Origin: Acanthosoma haemorrhoidale
Taxonomy: Eukaryota > Arthropoda > Insecta > Hemiptera > Acanthosomatidae
NCBI GenBank assembly: GCA_930367205.1
Contig: OV884011.1
Span: forward strand, 43,103,754 to 43,167,753
Direction: 5' to 3'
DNA: 64,000 nucleotides
Position numbers and translations under genes: made by a program. Under the pieces are notes generated by a model. That model was not told the origin of the DNA and searched no databases. It worked only from the letters and a program-made list of their open reading frames with translations. Shown in pieces: positions 35,362 through 49,068 of the stretch (positions are counted from its first letter, which is position 1; each line of letters opens with the position of its first letter).

Positions 35362-35700
35362 ACCTGCGGTGAGGTCGCTCACCAGAGAGTCGATGATGGC
35401 CAGAATGAAGGGTGGTAAATATACTTGCAACTACGATGATATATGTACGATAGATGGTCACTGTCACTCACGCACGGCCACCGGCCGAAATGAAACACTA
35501 ACTACTGCCAACTTGGTGGACACAATAGAACCTGCACCGGCTGAGTTAGACTGCCAACTGACGGTCCGAGTCGCTCCCTGCCCCACTGACTCACTGGCCC
35601 CTTCGGCTGTCTCCGCCGGCGTTCGGCAGTTGTCGGCTTTCGGCACACCCCCCCACCACTCGACCTTCAATCGACAGTGCACGCTCGACATCAGAGCTTT
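35362..35700 (-). promoter_or_regulatory. Candidate 5' UTR/promoter of the 35-kb isoform
   Basis: GC-richer DNA immediately upstream of the 35-kb start codon, in contrast to AT-rich flanks. The overlapping ORFs at 35312-35725 (plus) and 35464-35691 (minus) are open on both strands, as expected of a GC-rich promoter or 5' UTR. A TATAT-containing stretch lies near 35440. I cannot place the transcription start. Confidence 0.4.
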
Positions 35701-37328
35701 GTTTGTCTTTTTGAAATGCAGTTAAGCTGCATTTTTTTTATCATCAGTATTTTTTAAGTTGTCATTACTTATGTTCTAGCGGTTGAGCCTCAAACTCCTA
35801 TTTTTATTTGTTATTATTATTTTTTAAATAAAGGACGTAGTGAAGTATCAAAAGATTCTAGCCGGTGATACCATGAGGTTCTTATGCTATTTAAATGACG
35901 TAAAATTATTTATTAAACCATCCTGATCACTTAAATTTAAATAAAGCTTATCTAATATAGATAATAAAAAATCTATTAAATTCGTTGTGGAACTATTGTG
36001 CTTTGTCAAGACAAGTTCCCTTAACCACGGGGAATACATGCAACTTCTGAACTGGAAGTTCAGATAAACTTTGAACTTTTTACACATTTCATTTTTTAAA
36101 TTTAGATTTAATCGCCGAAAACTAATCGGCATTTTTCAATATGTTGTTGAATAAACATTTAAAATTTCATTTTTACTACTGCTATCTAATTTCACAGCGA
36201 GCTAGGAAGTCATGGCGTAATAATAACCTACAAAACATTCCCAGGCTATTAAAATACCACAGGAATCTTATTCTACAATGTCTTATTCAGGTTTTAATTT
36301 ATATAACACTGCCGAAAGCAAACGAGAGTTTTTATATAAAATATATTAAATAAATGACTAGATGATTGAACTATCATGTGGTTTACTGGATAGTGATGAC
36401 AGTGTGTTATTAAAGTTGCTATACAATTTTATTCAGCTCAAATCAAATTAATAATTAAATTGATGATTTTCCCCCAAAAATGAATAAATTTTTAATATGT
36501 AATATTTACGCTCTGAAAATGTTCACATAATATCGCCATTTTAAAATAAATAATACTGATGTATAAAATTCGAGCCTCAAGGGTCGGGTAAAACGTTTCA
36601 TGAATTAATTGTTTTCTAAAGTATTATTATAATTATCAAAAAAAGTCTCACTACATCACGACGTGAATAAGATTAAATCGCTGTATAGTTAGTTAAAAAA
36701 ATGTTTGGTTTCTGTGACTTGCGACGAAATGTACAAAAACGTCGTGAAATTCATTTACGAACTGTATATCTTATGGAAATTGGTTATAATTTAATAATGA
36801 ATGGACTCGGTTTGAAAGGTGGTACGTAAGCAAATAAAAGCTTATCCAGGGCTAGGTGACTTAATATCAACAACGGAAACTGTTCACATTGTTAGGCAAG
36901 CTTCGTATCTAATGATTTTTTAATTGTTCTCAATAATGTTTAGAGCTGAAATAGCCTCACGGGCCACCTCAAAAACCATCAGATCCATTGTTGATATCGC
37001 ACTTGTTTATCTTATGCCAGTGTCATTAATAAATACCTTTAGGTATGGAATAAAAATTTCCCTTATCATAACACTTTATCAGTTGTTTTAATTTTTATTG
37101 TGATTTCCACTTTACAGATAAAATGCAACAAGACTTATGGTGTTTTACATATCGGCCAAAGACAATAAAAAAATATTAAGTTTACTTATTTTTTTCTTGA
37201 CTTAATGCATTGGTTGTATTATTCTTCAACAAATTCTAATCTAAAACTAAGGTATAAGCCCCTTTACGCCACTTGTTTGTTTATTATTATTGTATCTAGA
37301 TCCAAAGAGTGAACTGCCCAGTGATTCG

Positions 37329-37422
37329 CTCGACCATTTGTCCAACCATTGCAATTTTTTATGCGTTAAATTCCAAATTCGGTAAGTCCGGTTGGAAACT
37401 ACTTATTATTGGTAAATTTGTA
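37329..37422 (+). repeat. 94-bp local duplication, copy 1
   Basis: Matches 37647-37740 over its whole length with no gaps and few substitutions; it shares GGTTGGAAACTACTTATTAT and CCATTGCAATTTTTTAT. It is flanked by unrelated DNA. It could be part of a dispersed repeat family. Confidence 0.9.
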
Positions 37423-37646
37423 ACAGTTTGAAAAATGCAAATCCAAAGTTACTGCTGATTTATCTAAAATAAGGTAATCGTTCTCATTATTCTCAGCTCT
37501 TTGATGTGGGATAGATACCAAATGTTATTATGATCAACGTGAGTAATTTTTTTTTCCCATAGCCACTTTAAATTTACAGATAATTATATATAATTATAGA
37601 TCCTCAGGCGAATCTATTTACAAATTATTTTTGTATTTCCTGTTCC

Positions 37647-37740
37647 CTCGACCGTTTGTTCATCCATTGCAATTTTTTATACTTTAAATTCCAAATTCGG
37701 TATGCCCGGTTGGAAACTACTTATTATTGGTAAATTTGTA
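37647..37740 (+). repeat. 94-bp local duplication, copy 2
   Basis: Second copy in the same orientation, starting 318 bp after the first. Confidence 0.9.
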
Positions 37741-40700
37741 CCGCTACATTATATACAGGTTTTGTTATTTTATAAAAATTACATATTGAAGAAACAAGTA
37801 TAATGATATACATTGTACGTGACTGGACTAAACTGACTAATAAAGGTGATGGGGCTCACCTTTTTGATCAACCTTAAAACTAACTTACATACTAATTCTT
37901 AACCTAATTTTTCCCCGACAGACTGTTGCCATCGATGCGGGAGGAGTGGTGGGGTCATAGTGTTAAACACTGGGTTTGTCAGGTACTGCAACGAGTCAAA
38001 AAACTTAATGTGTCTCCGGCTGATGAACTCACCCACCGACGGCACACGTGCAACACACACGCCAGCCACGGGTGCAGGTCGGCGTTCTTAAACTTCTCTC
38101 GAGAGGTTATGTCGGACCACTGTTCGCATGATCCCATTCTGGAAATGCTGGGCACCGTACAGCAGAGCTGGCCGGAACATTTATATATCATCAATTTGAG
38201 ACGAAGCGACAGGTTGGGTGAAGTTAGTAAGTGCGATAGCCGGTAAGACCTTTGTCGTACTTTTTCTATTTTATTACTAAAATGAGTAGAGAAGTAATGG
38301 GTTGCATTGTTGATATAATATTAATCAAAATCTGAGTAATCAACGAGTATAACCTCTGATATAAAAAAGAGCTACATTTGTACCTGTTAAGGTTGTTACA
38401 CTATTGTGTTATATTTTTGTCAATAGGCAGTAGCGCCAGGTTTACGGTCCCTGTGCACTGGCCTGGTACGGTAAAAGGACGGTTGGCTTGCATAGCATAG
38501 GCCGACGACCTTTGATTCTTTGTGTAGTTGTTAGGGGGGGGGGGTTCTTGAACAACACACTAAAAGCCCCGAATGTGGGGGATGAACGCGAAGGTATTTT
38601 GTTTCTTTGTACTTCTCAAAAATCCCGCAAACTAGTGATCTTAGCAAAAAGGGTATATATACAACAATAAATCACACCAAATGGCCTATAAAAATGTTCT
38701 GTTACTCTATGGTATGGACAAGACTCTTTGACAAGCCGGGAGTATACTCGGGATGAAAGCACTACTGGCCGGAGACTTTCGAATATCTGACTAGCCTTGC
38801 ACTTAAAAAAATGTTTATAACAAGACACTTCAGCCAAAAATCTACAATTTTGTTTAAACTATACGTTGTCTCTTAATTTCCCTTCGCTTAGAAATATTGT
38901 ACAAGTTCATTATTATTTACTAGAACAAAAAAAGCAATATTCTGGATTGATCTTAAGACATACTCAGTAGCGAAGCAAGGGCGTTTAGCTAGTACAAAAG
39001 GCAAACTAAATTGTATTTCTCAACGAAGTTGAATGTCAGTTAACGATATCCAGAGTGATACTAAATATCTCGTGCGTTCCGTTAATAGTTATTGAATGTT
39101 TGTGAAAAAATACTCAGTAGTTTGAAATTTATTTGATTGCATCCTTAACCTTGAAGGAATAATCACAACTTCAAATCTTAAATAGCTGTGATTTGAGAAA
39201 TTAATGTCAGTGACACGGGACTTTTCTAAGATTTTTTTTTTATTTTTAATCCTTGCCGTTATTTACAGCTAAACGAAGACTTAACAGGGTTTGCCGGATT
39301 GTTGTTGGAGTCAACATTAAAGTTTAAGACGAACTGGACCGTTTCTATGACCACAACAATAAAACCAAAAAAAAAAAAAAAAGGACAAAAAAAAATAGAT
39401 CACTCTGTTCTAAGTAAAGCCCTTTACTCTACAAAGGGATGTTCATCGCCTTCAGTCAGTAAATCTTCCCCAGTCCTGTTTTCACTTTTATTGGGGGTGT
39501 GACAGTTTGACCTGGATACCTAAAAACCTGAAGACCTAGATCACAAAACAACCATGTGTTTTAGTGTTTTAGATCCTGTCCATTCACATGTGAAGGGTCA
39601 AGATGAAAAAAAAAAACCACTGGCTGACCCCCATAGGTATTTCTTTTCAAGACCCCTTTTTAAACTGCATCACAGCATAAAGTAGCAACCTTGACGAACG
39701 ACGTAGAAAGTGAGTGCACAATCGTAAACCCTATCGAACGCTACCCTTATCGAATTTCCGATCACCAAGGGTAAGGTTATACTATCATTCAGGTACGGGG
39801 TAGGTCAAAAAAAGGATTGGTAAAAGCATATTCAGAATAATTTAACTGAAAGTGAAGAAAGTCGGCTTCGATTTATGAAGGGCTGTGAAAAAAACCTACG
39901 GTGTATTTTTCGATGACCATAAATTAATACTTTTTTTATGGCCATGTCTACACAATATCCAATGGGGCCTCCATGCAAAATTTCATGTCTTCTCTTGAAT
40001 TGGTAACTCAGGAAGACGAAACATCCTGACAAGCACCAGCAGAACATAGGGAAAAAAAGACTACGGACCCTTAAAAAATCGTATTGAAATCGTCGAGGAC
40101 CCTATTTTTCCTAAAATTATTAACACTTTTATGTAATCCATTTTTAAAAATAAAAGGGGACCATAGACTATTTTGAAGGAAACAGAAATTTTGACTTTTC
40201 ACCTAAGGATTTATGTTAACCTAATTTATTACAGACATTTATATTTTTAGCATTCAAACTATCATAAAAGTTTTATGGAATAGCGTTTAATAATGTTTGC
40301 GTTATCACTATATGATTCCTCAGCCATGAGGGATTTATTGCAGAAAAAACGTTTAAACTTTCAGTTACATCATTTTTACGATCGCGGATATACACAGATA
40401 TACATACGCACATAGCTTATATTTGTCGGTGTTTTCAATGTCTGAAATGGTTTAAAAAAAAAATTATTATTAGTCCACGACTAACTTATCAGTTATATGT
40501 CACTGGAAAGTTCATACACAAATTATAAGTAATGAAGAAGCTTTGTTCCGTAAAGTCCTTGGGTGTAGAAGAAAGAGGAACGGTTTGAAGTATTCACCGA
40601 GCTGGTGGACTGGGGGGAGGATTGGAAAGGTAGGAAGATTTGCTAAGAAGCGTCGGTTGAAGGCGAATTTCGAAACCCGTGACCGATTTGGCAGGCTAGT

Positions 40701-41559
40701 GGCGGCGGAGGTGCAGGTTTGAATTCTTGAACAGAGAGCTGTTTCATTTTCACACACCGTCCTACTCTCGGTAATTTCCAAAACGTATAGTGTGGCTGTC
40801 GAAACCACCCAGTAGTAAATGCCTATTATATATTAACAGGATCCATGTGCTCGTGCAAATACTGTCTCTGTATTGGACCACATTGGGACATACAGTCGCA
40901 AGAAGACTCTGAGCCCAAATAACAAATTGTCCCGTCTACTGACAGCGCACGAAGGAAGTATCAAAGAAGCTATTTGCCCACGCTGACTAGCGACAGCACT
41001 TGGGACAACAGTACGGACTAATATTCCCTATATTCCGCAATTGAGATATTTTTTTAATTCAACTATTGCGAAATAGCCAATACATAAGATGGATATAGAT
41101 TTAAATAAATCCCAAAGTTAGCATAGGAGTGGTAAGCCCCTGATGCTTACCATATTCTCCATCATGTCAAAACTACCAACATTGAAACAAAATTAACAAC
41201 GTAGAAAGTGAAAGAACAATACTCATACGTGGTCGAGCTTAGGTATCCACGTTAGATCCCCCAGCTTTTTCCAATTTTTTTAGCCAATACACGCAATATA
41301 ATAATTGTACGCTATTAACTAAAATAAACTAGAAGACAATTCAAAAGCTCAGGCTTCTAAACAAATATAGGCAAATACGAATACGATGTTGTTTTAGTTT
41401 AGGGCAGGCGCAGTACTAAGTGATGAAGAAATAATTTAAACATCTTGATTGTTTGGGCATTTCACATCATAAGTTTTATTTTTTATTGTTTTTTTTTAGA
41501 GGGGGGAACAATACCCCCTCCAGAAAACCAAGCGTTCTAATATCAACTTTGAGCTATTA

Positions 41560-42440
41560 CGGGAAACAAATAAATGATAGAACTCAGTCAATCCCCAATT
41601 GAAAAATGGAGCCTACTTTCCATTCACTGATGAAATAAGAAATCTCCTTGCCTCTTTTCTAGAAAATATATTTCGCACTACCGCAAATGACAATGACTAC
41701 ACAAGGAAAGATATCTGCAGCGGAATGGCCAGTGTGACTCAACAGGAGATCTAACAGTTAATAAACCTAAAAAAAAACTTGATAACTATAGAACTATATA
41801 GAAGGTCGCTAACTATTTTTTCAAAACTATTTGAAAAACCTCTTAAAGGCAGGCATAGTAAGCATTTAGAAGTTGTAGGTTTTTTGTTCTGTTTTTTCCT
41901 ACAAGTAAATAAAAAGTTACTATTATCTGTTGTGTTTTTTTTTGATTTTGGTTAAGAGGCGCTTTAGCGTATGGTAATGTATCTTAAAATAGTAATTAAA
42001 AAAAAAAAAAAAACGCAGGCACGCTTCAATTTGTATTTAGAAGCGGTCACTCCACAGTTCATAACCTTTATCATTTATAACGAAGATGTGGCTCGAAGTC
42101 AAGACACAGAAGCCGAATTTTTAGTTTCCTGGTGTTTTTGACACGGTTGTACGCTATTAATTTACTCTAGGTACGATTTACTCTATTATGAACTATGGAA
42201 CACAAACTCGTCTATCTATACCCTGCGGCTTGTTCACCCTTTCTTCATTCCTTTCGTCATTGAAGTTAGAGGTCGTTCTTCTGCAAATACGTACCAAATA
42301 ATAATGGCAGGAATGCCGCAGGGCGCCACCCTTAAACCCTCTTATATTTAATATTTACACAATTGACGTTCTAATATCTATGGAATCATTTGTCTCGTTT
42401 TTTTGCTGACTGTTATAAGCTTCCAACGCTACATTCCGTA
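41560..42440 (+). mobile_element. Decayed non-LTR (LINE) reverse-transcriptase fragment
   Basis: Scattered across frames are recognisable pieces of a Jockey/I-like reverse transcriptase in the correct order: TDEIRNLLASFLENIF (from about 41627), SLTIFSKLFEKPLK (about 41805), LQFVFRSGHSTVHNLYHL (about 42027) and MAGMPQGATL (about 42305), followed by FNIYTIDV and a FAD-like stretch where the catalytic YADD should be. Stops and frameshifts separate the pieces, and the second catalytic aspartate is lost (FADC). The element is dead. Confidence 0.85.
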
Positions 42441-45400
42441 TCTATAGACTTATACATTTAATAAAAGTGATTTTATTACTCTTTTATTTGTTTTATTTTT
42501 TCTTTGCTTTTTACTTACTTTTTGTATTTTTTTGCTTTTGTTTCCTATATATAAAATAAATAGGTACCTTCACAATTTTTTTCTATTATTAAGCGGTTCC
42601 TTATAAACTTAAAAATCATCGTTAAAAATAAAACGTACAAATTAAGGACCAGAACTTATTAAATAGTCGATTTTTATTTTTGGTGTATCACTTTCACACC
42701 TCCTACTAAAGAACATGCAGGTAGACACGCATCGTACCTATTTAAAAGTAGACCCTCTTCGGGATCGGCAATGAAGCATTAGTTGACTTTACTTTTCTGT
42801 AAAGTTGTTGAAAAGTGAAGCTGTGGTGAGGGGGGGGGGAGCTAGGATGAATCAGATTTATTCTTAGGACGTTGAGAGAGAGTGAAATGAAGAGAGGAGG
42901 GGAATGAGGAAAGAAACAGGCGAGTTAAATCCTTCAATAGCTAAACCGTTTATAAGAGAATGTTTAAGCGAAGTTGATTACACAATGAAAGTTTTGCTTA
43001 TTTTAGATCTTTTTTAACAAATGTCTTTAGCCTTCCGTATCCTGTTTTTAGAACCGTCAATGAATTCGAATTCTGTCCTTGCTATAACAGAACCTATACG
43101 ATAATCAAAGAAAAAAAATGTTTACCATCGGAAACGTAATTGTTATGAGTTACATTAGAAATGCAAATCGACATTTTGACAACTGAGTACAGTAAATGTT
43201 ATAAAATTTCAGATCAATTGAAACATTTTTACGATAGCTAGTATTCAACAGACAAGCGACAGCTGCTTGAAAGCAGCGTTCTTCCTCAGTCTTGGATACG
43301 AACCCGAAGTGCAAGAAGTGAAGAAGCTACGTGCACAATACTGTTTGAAGGATCATATCATGTAACGTATAAGGTGATGGTTTTAGCATTCCAAACACCA
43401 AAAATCTTGTAATGGATCCGATCGGAACCGTTAAAACTGATACATCGATGTTTGTTGTAATATCGACTGTAGCCTGGAAGATCTGCTAGGCGCTGTGGCC
43501 AACTACCAGACACCCGGCTTCAGTTTCGACAGAGCAGCAGAACCGATGGATTCCGTTCCGAGTTCTGACTACGCCCGAGCCGCAAAACCGCCTCCCCGTT
43601 AAGTAACTTTGTTTTCTTTTCTCTGGCGCGCGACCCCGATCTGCGCCATACCGCTGTCACTGCCTACGGTCGTTCTACCTAGCTTCCTGCGGACGTTCTA
43701 TGACACACTGCCACGGTCCACAATGCGTCGGTAGTAAGAATAGAACAACGAAAGAATTAATGAATGACACCCAAATAAAATGACAAAAAGGATTCCAGGT
43801 AAAAAAATCAAATCAGCAGTGATGTTGCGTAATGAAATTAAATGGCATTTGTAATTATAATCCTGGGAAACCATGCCGACCATCCTAGAGACTGTGTTTC
43901 TCGCCAGAAGATGTTAGACATGCTCCTATCTATAAACTCGACCGTTGGTATGACAACATACCAAGTTCCAAAGGAAAAACCCGAATACATGTCAAATGTT
44001 CTTCCCGACAGCAGGTAAATTAACATATTAATTGCTGAATATCCAGGGAGAGACTACTTCCAAACAGTTCGGCTTGATCTTATTCCGATTGTACGTCGTA
44101 AAATGACCCAATAGATCTGAAATTTTACAGGGATATTCAACAGGACCCTGGGTCACGGTGTTAATATACAATCACGACAAGATGATCTGTCAGATGATTA
44201 AAAAATATCTGGAGTATTGATAAAGAATTGGAGAATTTCTTCATAAAATTCTCGGCTACAATACCTGTTTCTTGGTATCCGTTACAAACCCTATCATGAA
44301 AAACAACTACAAATAGAGACTTATTATAGAGCTCCGACTGCGGACCAGCAGTATTCGGTGTTTTTTTTTCGTTTTCTCAGTTCAATCCCTTGTGCTCGAA
44401 CAACCCATATTGTTCGGAGAACTGGTTGTCGCTCCTATAGCGTTTGTAGAGTGAAGAAATAACAAACAATAAACGAGGTGGAAAAAGTGTTGTACTTCCC
44501 CCATATGTACCCGAGTACGTAAAAAAAAAAAAAAGAAGTACACAATACCGAAAATTAAATTCTCAAGGAAAGAGTTTCTGAAGGTAGTTTTTATTCAATT
44601 TCAGGGACGGTCAGAATGGTCTTCTTCATCCGTCCATTTCGAGGGTTGCGAGTTCTCCAACGCTATGCGAATAAATGTAGTGATTCACTAATCACTAAGT
44701 TAAGTAAGGCACAGACGATTATTATAAGGTTGGAAATCATCACCCACATTAAAAAAGGGAGTTGAAGATAGGAGAATAATACATTTAAAGATTTTCTATA
44801 AATTATAACCGATCATTTATTAATTATTAGCTTGATTAGACCTGAAATTATTTTTTATTAGTGATTTTCGGTCTTTGATGTCCGAACATGATTGTATATA
44901 ATATATGTACTTTATATATATACCATGTTGTGGTGGAATGTTGGGTCACACAGGGTGGGGAGACCATGTGCATTGCTATCTCCTGTAATCCTATATCCAT
45001 AGTTTTTGGTAATTCAAGACAATATCTTTAAATGCCGAATATTGTTTCCTGTTGATGAATGCGATTTCCTTGCTTAGTAACTAACCTTTATCATTTTCAA
45101 AGCGTCGGTCGATTCTAAGTGAAATAAGGGATAATTGTCGTTATTATTTACAAATAACAAATACAATCGAATATTAAAAGTCATTTATTAATTATATTAA
45201 TTGAATAAGATTAATTTCGTTCATAAGTGGGTCTTGTGCTAATAGCATTATTAGTTTGATAAAGCCACTCTTGACAAATCCAAACAGAAGTAAGTAATCG
45301 GAATATTTCATTGAGTTTGCAATTAAACATTTTGTAGTTGTTTATTTTTATTTAGTAAAATCATGTATATACTACACCGTAATAGAGACGAAAAGCCGGC

Positions 45401-47780
45401 TCATATTGAAGCAACAAGGCTGTGGATACGAGGTCAGTCAGGAGAAAGGTATGTATTTATCAGAGCATATGTGTGTGGGGAAGCTTTCAACGACGCTTAC
45501 GGACTTTCTAATGTGCCCGGCCGGCTTCACACCACTACTAAGCTGGTGTTCCTATAATAAAAACTAGTAACAATAATAATATATAACTAGTAATAATAAT
45601 AACTTCAATAAGCCAGCAGGTTTTATTTGTCACTAAATCAAAGACTAATTTATTCTATTATTTTAAATTAAAGTTTTAATAAAAAAAAAAAAATTTGCTA
45701 ATTTTATAGAATCCAACACCCCTTCAATTGGAGTATTAAAATTTGTTACGAGAAAATATCTCAAAAGTAATTATTTAAATAAATTCTACAACTAATAATG
45801 ATAAACAATGAAGAAATGAAAAGTAATTGGTATGAGAAGAAAGGAAAATCAATGAATTTTCAAGCGTGAATTTAAAAACAAAAGAAGGAAATTCCGACCT
45901 ACCAGTTTTTGTTAGTATTTAAGAAACTTAAAAGTTATTATTGAATTGAATGAACATTCCGAAATTATTTATTCGGTCTATTTCATTGTACTTCCCGTTA
46001 TTTTCTCTTGAGTAACAGCGAATTTTTGAACTTCAACAATCTGAAAGTATCAACGATTTTACGAATGAACTGTCAAAAGACTCTTCATACTAAATTGTCT
46101 ATAACACAATCAATACTACAGGTTCTGAGATTTCCATTAATTTATCAGAACGCAACAACGTCAATATTTCGCAACAGGATTGAAGTCGGTGGTACTTAAA
46201 ACGATTAAAAATCAATCATAACATCTTGTATTGAGACATGGATACAATCTATATTTCTCCCTCAACTAATTGAATACAGTACTTACTATCAACAGATAGG
46301 GATGATAAGGATCCCACTACGGCAGAAACACGGGGAATTTTCTGCGCACACGAAACAAGGCCACGGGGTCTAGTAGATAAGGCGAGTATTTTTATCTGTA
46401 CTACTAGACTATATTTACGGAATAAACAACCATCTTTCAGACAGGGTCAATCAATCTTTTTCTTGTCCATTATTCACCATCTAAGTGCTTGTAGAACTTG
46501 AGACATGGAAGACTGAAACCTCCGTAGTTACTGAGTAAATATCTGAAGAAAAACATCAACTAAATTCTGCAATATTATGAATAATAAGGGAGATATCGAA
46601 ATAGAATTTTTGTAAATTACATTTTCATCAATTTCACAATATGATCCTGACGTAGCAGTTCTCGAAAATTATTTTAAAGCCGGTATAACCTACTTGGCTG
46701 AATTATCGTCAAATATAACACAAACATAATGTATTCAAAGAAACAATATATATATGATGAATGAATGTAAAAATAATAAAAGGTAATTCGATTCAACGAT
46801 TTTATAAGTATATGGTCCTATTAATATTGAAAATTATGATGGAAATCGTTAATTTTGAAAACAGATTTTTTTTTTAAAGATTATTCGAAGAATATAACAG
46901 CTGTTCTCAATAGTATTGCTTTCATGAGTTGAATTTTCACATTATTGTAGGAATATTCAATTCATTCAAGCTTGAATTTGTATTGTTTATAAGCAGTAAT
47001 TATTATGATTGACGGAGGTTATGGGAAATACTTTCAAACAAACTCCGCGGTAGTGTAAATGGTCCAATCGATCCGTACATATTGACTGATATAATTTACA
47101 TCTGGCTTTTAACCCCATATCTGTTTTAAATAAAAGTCATTTCAAATTTTATATCCTGAGTTTTTCTTCGATCGTTGAATGCGCGTTATCGCCGGTAAAG
47201 CGTATGGAAATTTCCAGAACAAATAATAAAAATAACGTATTTAACCAATGAGCATGTTACAGCCAAATCCAATAGTTTTTTACTAATACTCTAGTATAAA
47301 TTAAAAGCGATCTGCAATATCTATCGATATTCTTTTTTCACTTTCTGCACTCAATTTCGTTTTCAATTGACGTTAAAAACATTTTCATCAGTAAAAGACT
47401 TCGATTAAATGTTGATGAAATAGCAAGGCTTCATTCGTTGCATGATTGCAATTAGTAAGTCTCTCGTTTAACCTAAAGAATTAGATAAATGAAAATTTAC
47501 TCGAACGTTGTCAATTGTTGATTGTCACTTGATTATTGGTATTAGCATATAATGCCAAAACGTCCCTTTTAAAGGTATGAGAAAGGAGTGATTGCATACG
47601 TTCATCAGGTTTGTTTAGTTCAGACTAGAACAATTGTGTATGTAAGACACCGCGTTTGAGTTGGGGGTAGAGCTGCCGTGCTACGGCAATATGCAAGGAT
47701 ATTGAAGAAGCAGAAGACTAGGAGGACGATGCGGAGAAGCAGGCAGATGTAAACAGGGTTATGTAAAGAGGCGGACAGCA
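42441..47780. other. Non-coding DNA, presumed E74 intron
   Basis: AT-rich. A GC-richer block at 43440-43690 contains the open segment described separately. The other ORFs are short and featureless. Confidence 0.5.
43441..43602 (+). other. Short open segment with protein-like composition
   Basis: Between a TGA and a TAA the plus strand reads 53 codons, including CSLEDLLGAVANYQTPGF and SDYARAAKPPPR. A CTGTAG acceptor-like site at 43472 would start an exon at C-CTG. There is no initiating ATG near the start. The opposite strand is also open for 48 codons, so coding status and strand are uncertain. It could be a terminal exon of a nested plus-strand gene or promoter-type GC-rich DNA. Confidence 0.25.
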
Positions 47781-47924
47781 ATGCCAAGGACGGAGGCCAT
47801 CGACCCGATGTTCCGCCAGCAGATGGCCAAGGTCAGGGATCCGCCGTTCTACTCCACTTCTGTCATCCGGGCGCTCCTGGAGTGTCTCCAGCGGTCCAGC
47901 GGGTTCCCATCACGCTGGGTGTAG
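47781..47924 (+). CDS. Small ORF, 47 codons, unknown
   Basis: ATG at 47781 opens a plus-strand frame starting MPRTEAIDPMFRQQMAK, continuing RDPPFYSTSVIRALLECLQ, and ending SRWV before TAG at 47922. Two of the three opposite-strand frames have early stops and the codon composition differs from the AT-rich surroundings, which makes it more protein-like than most ORFs here. The frame is open upstream for about 25 further codons. I do not recognise it. It could be a small protein, an exon of a nested plus-strand gene, or an old insertion. Confidence 0.35.
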   Translation: MPRTEAIDPMFRQQMAKVRDPPFYSTSVIRALLECLQRSSGFPSRWV

Positions 47925-49068
47925 TCTCGAGCGTTGGGCAATTCAGACGAAAGTATAAACTCAGCAAGACCGTTTTGTAGACAGCGTCTTCAAGGATTAA
48001 ACAATAAACAAGCCATCACAAGTCCTTTTTAGACAATGCATTGACTTTGTCTGGCAAGAATAGTTGTATACAAATACGTACCTTCTTCCTGGGAATCGAT
48101 GGCAACAACTCGAAAAGGAAGATAGCAATTCTTCAAATAAAATAGCAAATGTTTCATATTCTTAGTATTAGTCAGAGTGACGAAGATAATTTGGAAGGCA
48201 TTGGAGATTTTTTTTTTATTATTATTTTTGCCATGAACGTTGCTAGAAACGTCAAAGGTATTTATTTGAAGTTCTTAACCATTCTTCCTTCGCTCTTTCT
48301 AAGAACCATCCATGAATGACGCAAACAGTTATAAAGGAACGGATGAGCTGCAACGAGTTATTTAAAAACTTTCAATATATGTTACTTTATACAGTAGGAG
48401 CGGCGAATGTCGGAATGCATTGAACAAAACAAGTTGAGCAGAAGGTAATAAATTGTTGAGGAGGAGCAGGTGGAGAAGAAGGAAAAGAGAATTTCATTTT
48501 GGCAAAAGCGCTGAGAAAAAAAATAAACGAATAGGAAGCCGATTATTTTTTTTCATTTATTTGCTCAAGCTGCTCGAAAAACCTTTTGTAATGGTATATC
48601 ACAGTTGTTTTAAGCATGATTACATGTTAAATTATTAAAGTCAGTAAGGTGTTAAATACCCTTTCTGAGGAATAACAGGGAAAGCCTGTTGTAGGAAATA
48701 TCATAAATATAATTATGTATTTGTCAACTTATAACTAATTAAGTCGGGCACTTGAAGGAGGTCATGATTTCGATAAAGTCCGAGAAAGAATGAAGCATTT
48801 GCCTGCGTAGGTCAGATTGAATTGACCTGTGGAAGTGTCGAGATGTTTAAGTGCATGAGCTGTTTTGAGTGAGTGTTTTGGAACAATTATATTTTGAATG
48901 GAACGGATAATTTATAAGAAGTAATAGCTGCGAGAAAAAAGAATGCGAAGATGATAATATCGTAATTTTTAATTTGCTTTTAACAAATAGTAACAATACA
49001 TTCTTGTATGTTGCATCTATGCATTTTATTTATATTATTTCTCAGCAATAAATACAAATCATACTCAC
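47925..49068. other. Non-coding DNA before the 48-nt exon
   Basis: AT-rich, with one notable site: inverted AGGTCA half-sites at 48809-48828. The ORF at 48453-48638 is low in complexity. Confidence 0.5.
48809..48828. promoter_or_regulatory. Inverted AGGTCA half-sites (8-bp spacer)
   Basis: AGGTCA and TGACCT, both perfect, are separated by GATTGAAT. The spacing is not the classic one-base ecdysone palindrome, but each half-site is the nuclear-receptor consensus. It lies 240 bp downstream (minus strand) of the 48-nt exon. Confidence 0.35.

Larger units (their letters stand above)
35701..41559. other. AT-rich non-coding DNA
   Basis: No convincing exon. It contains the 94-bp duplication at 37329/37647. 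A GC-richer patch at 37920-38240 is open on both strands. Confidence 0.55.
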
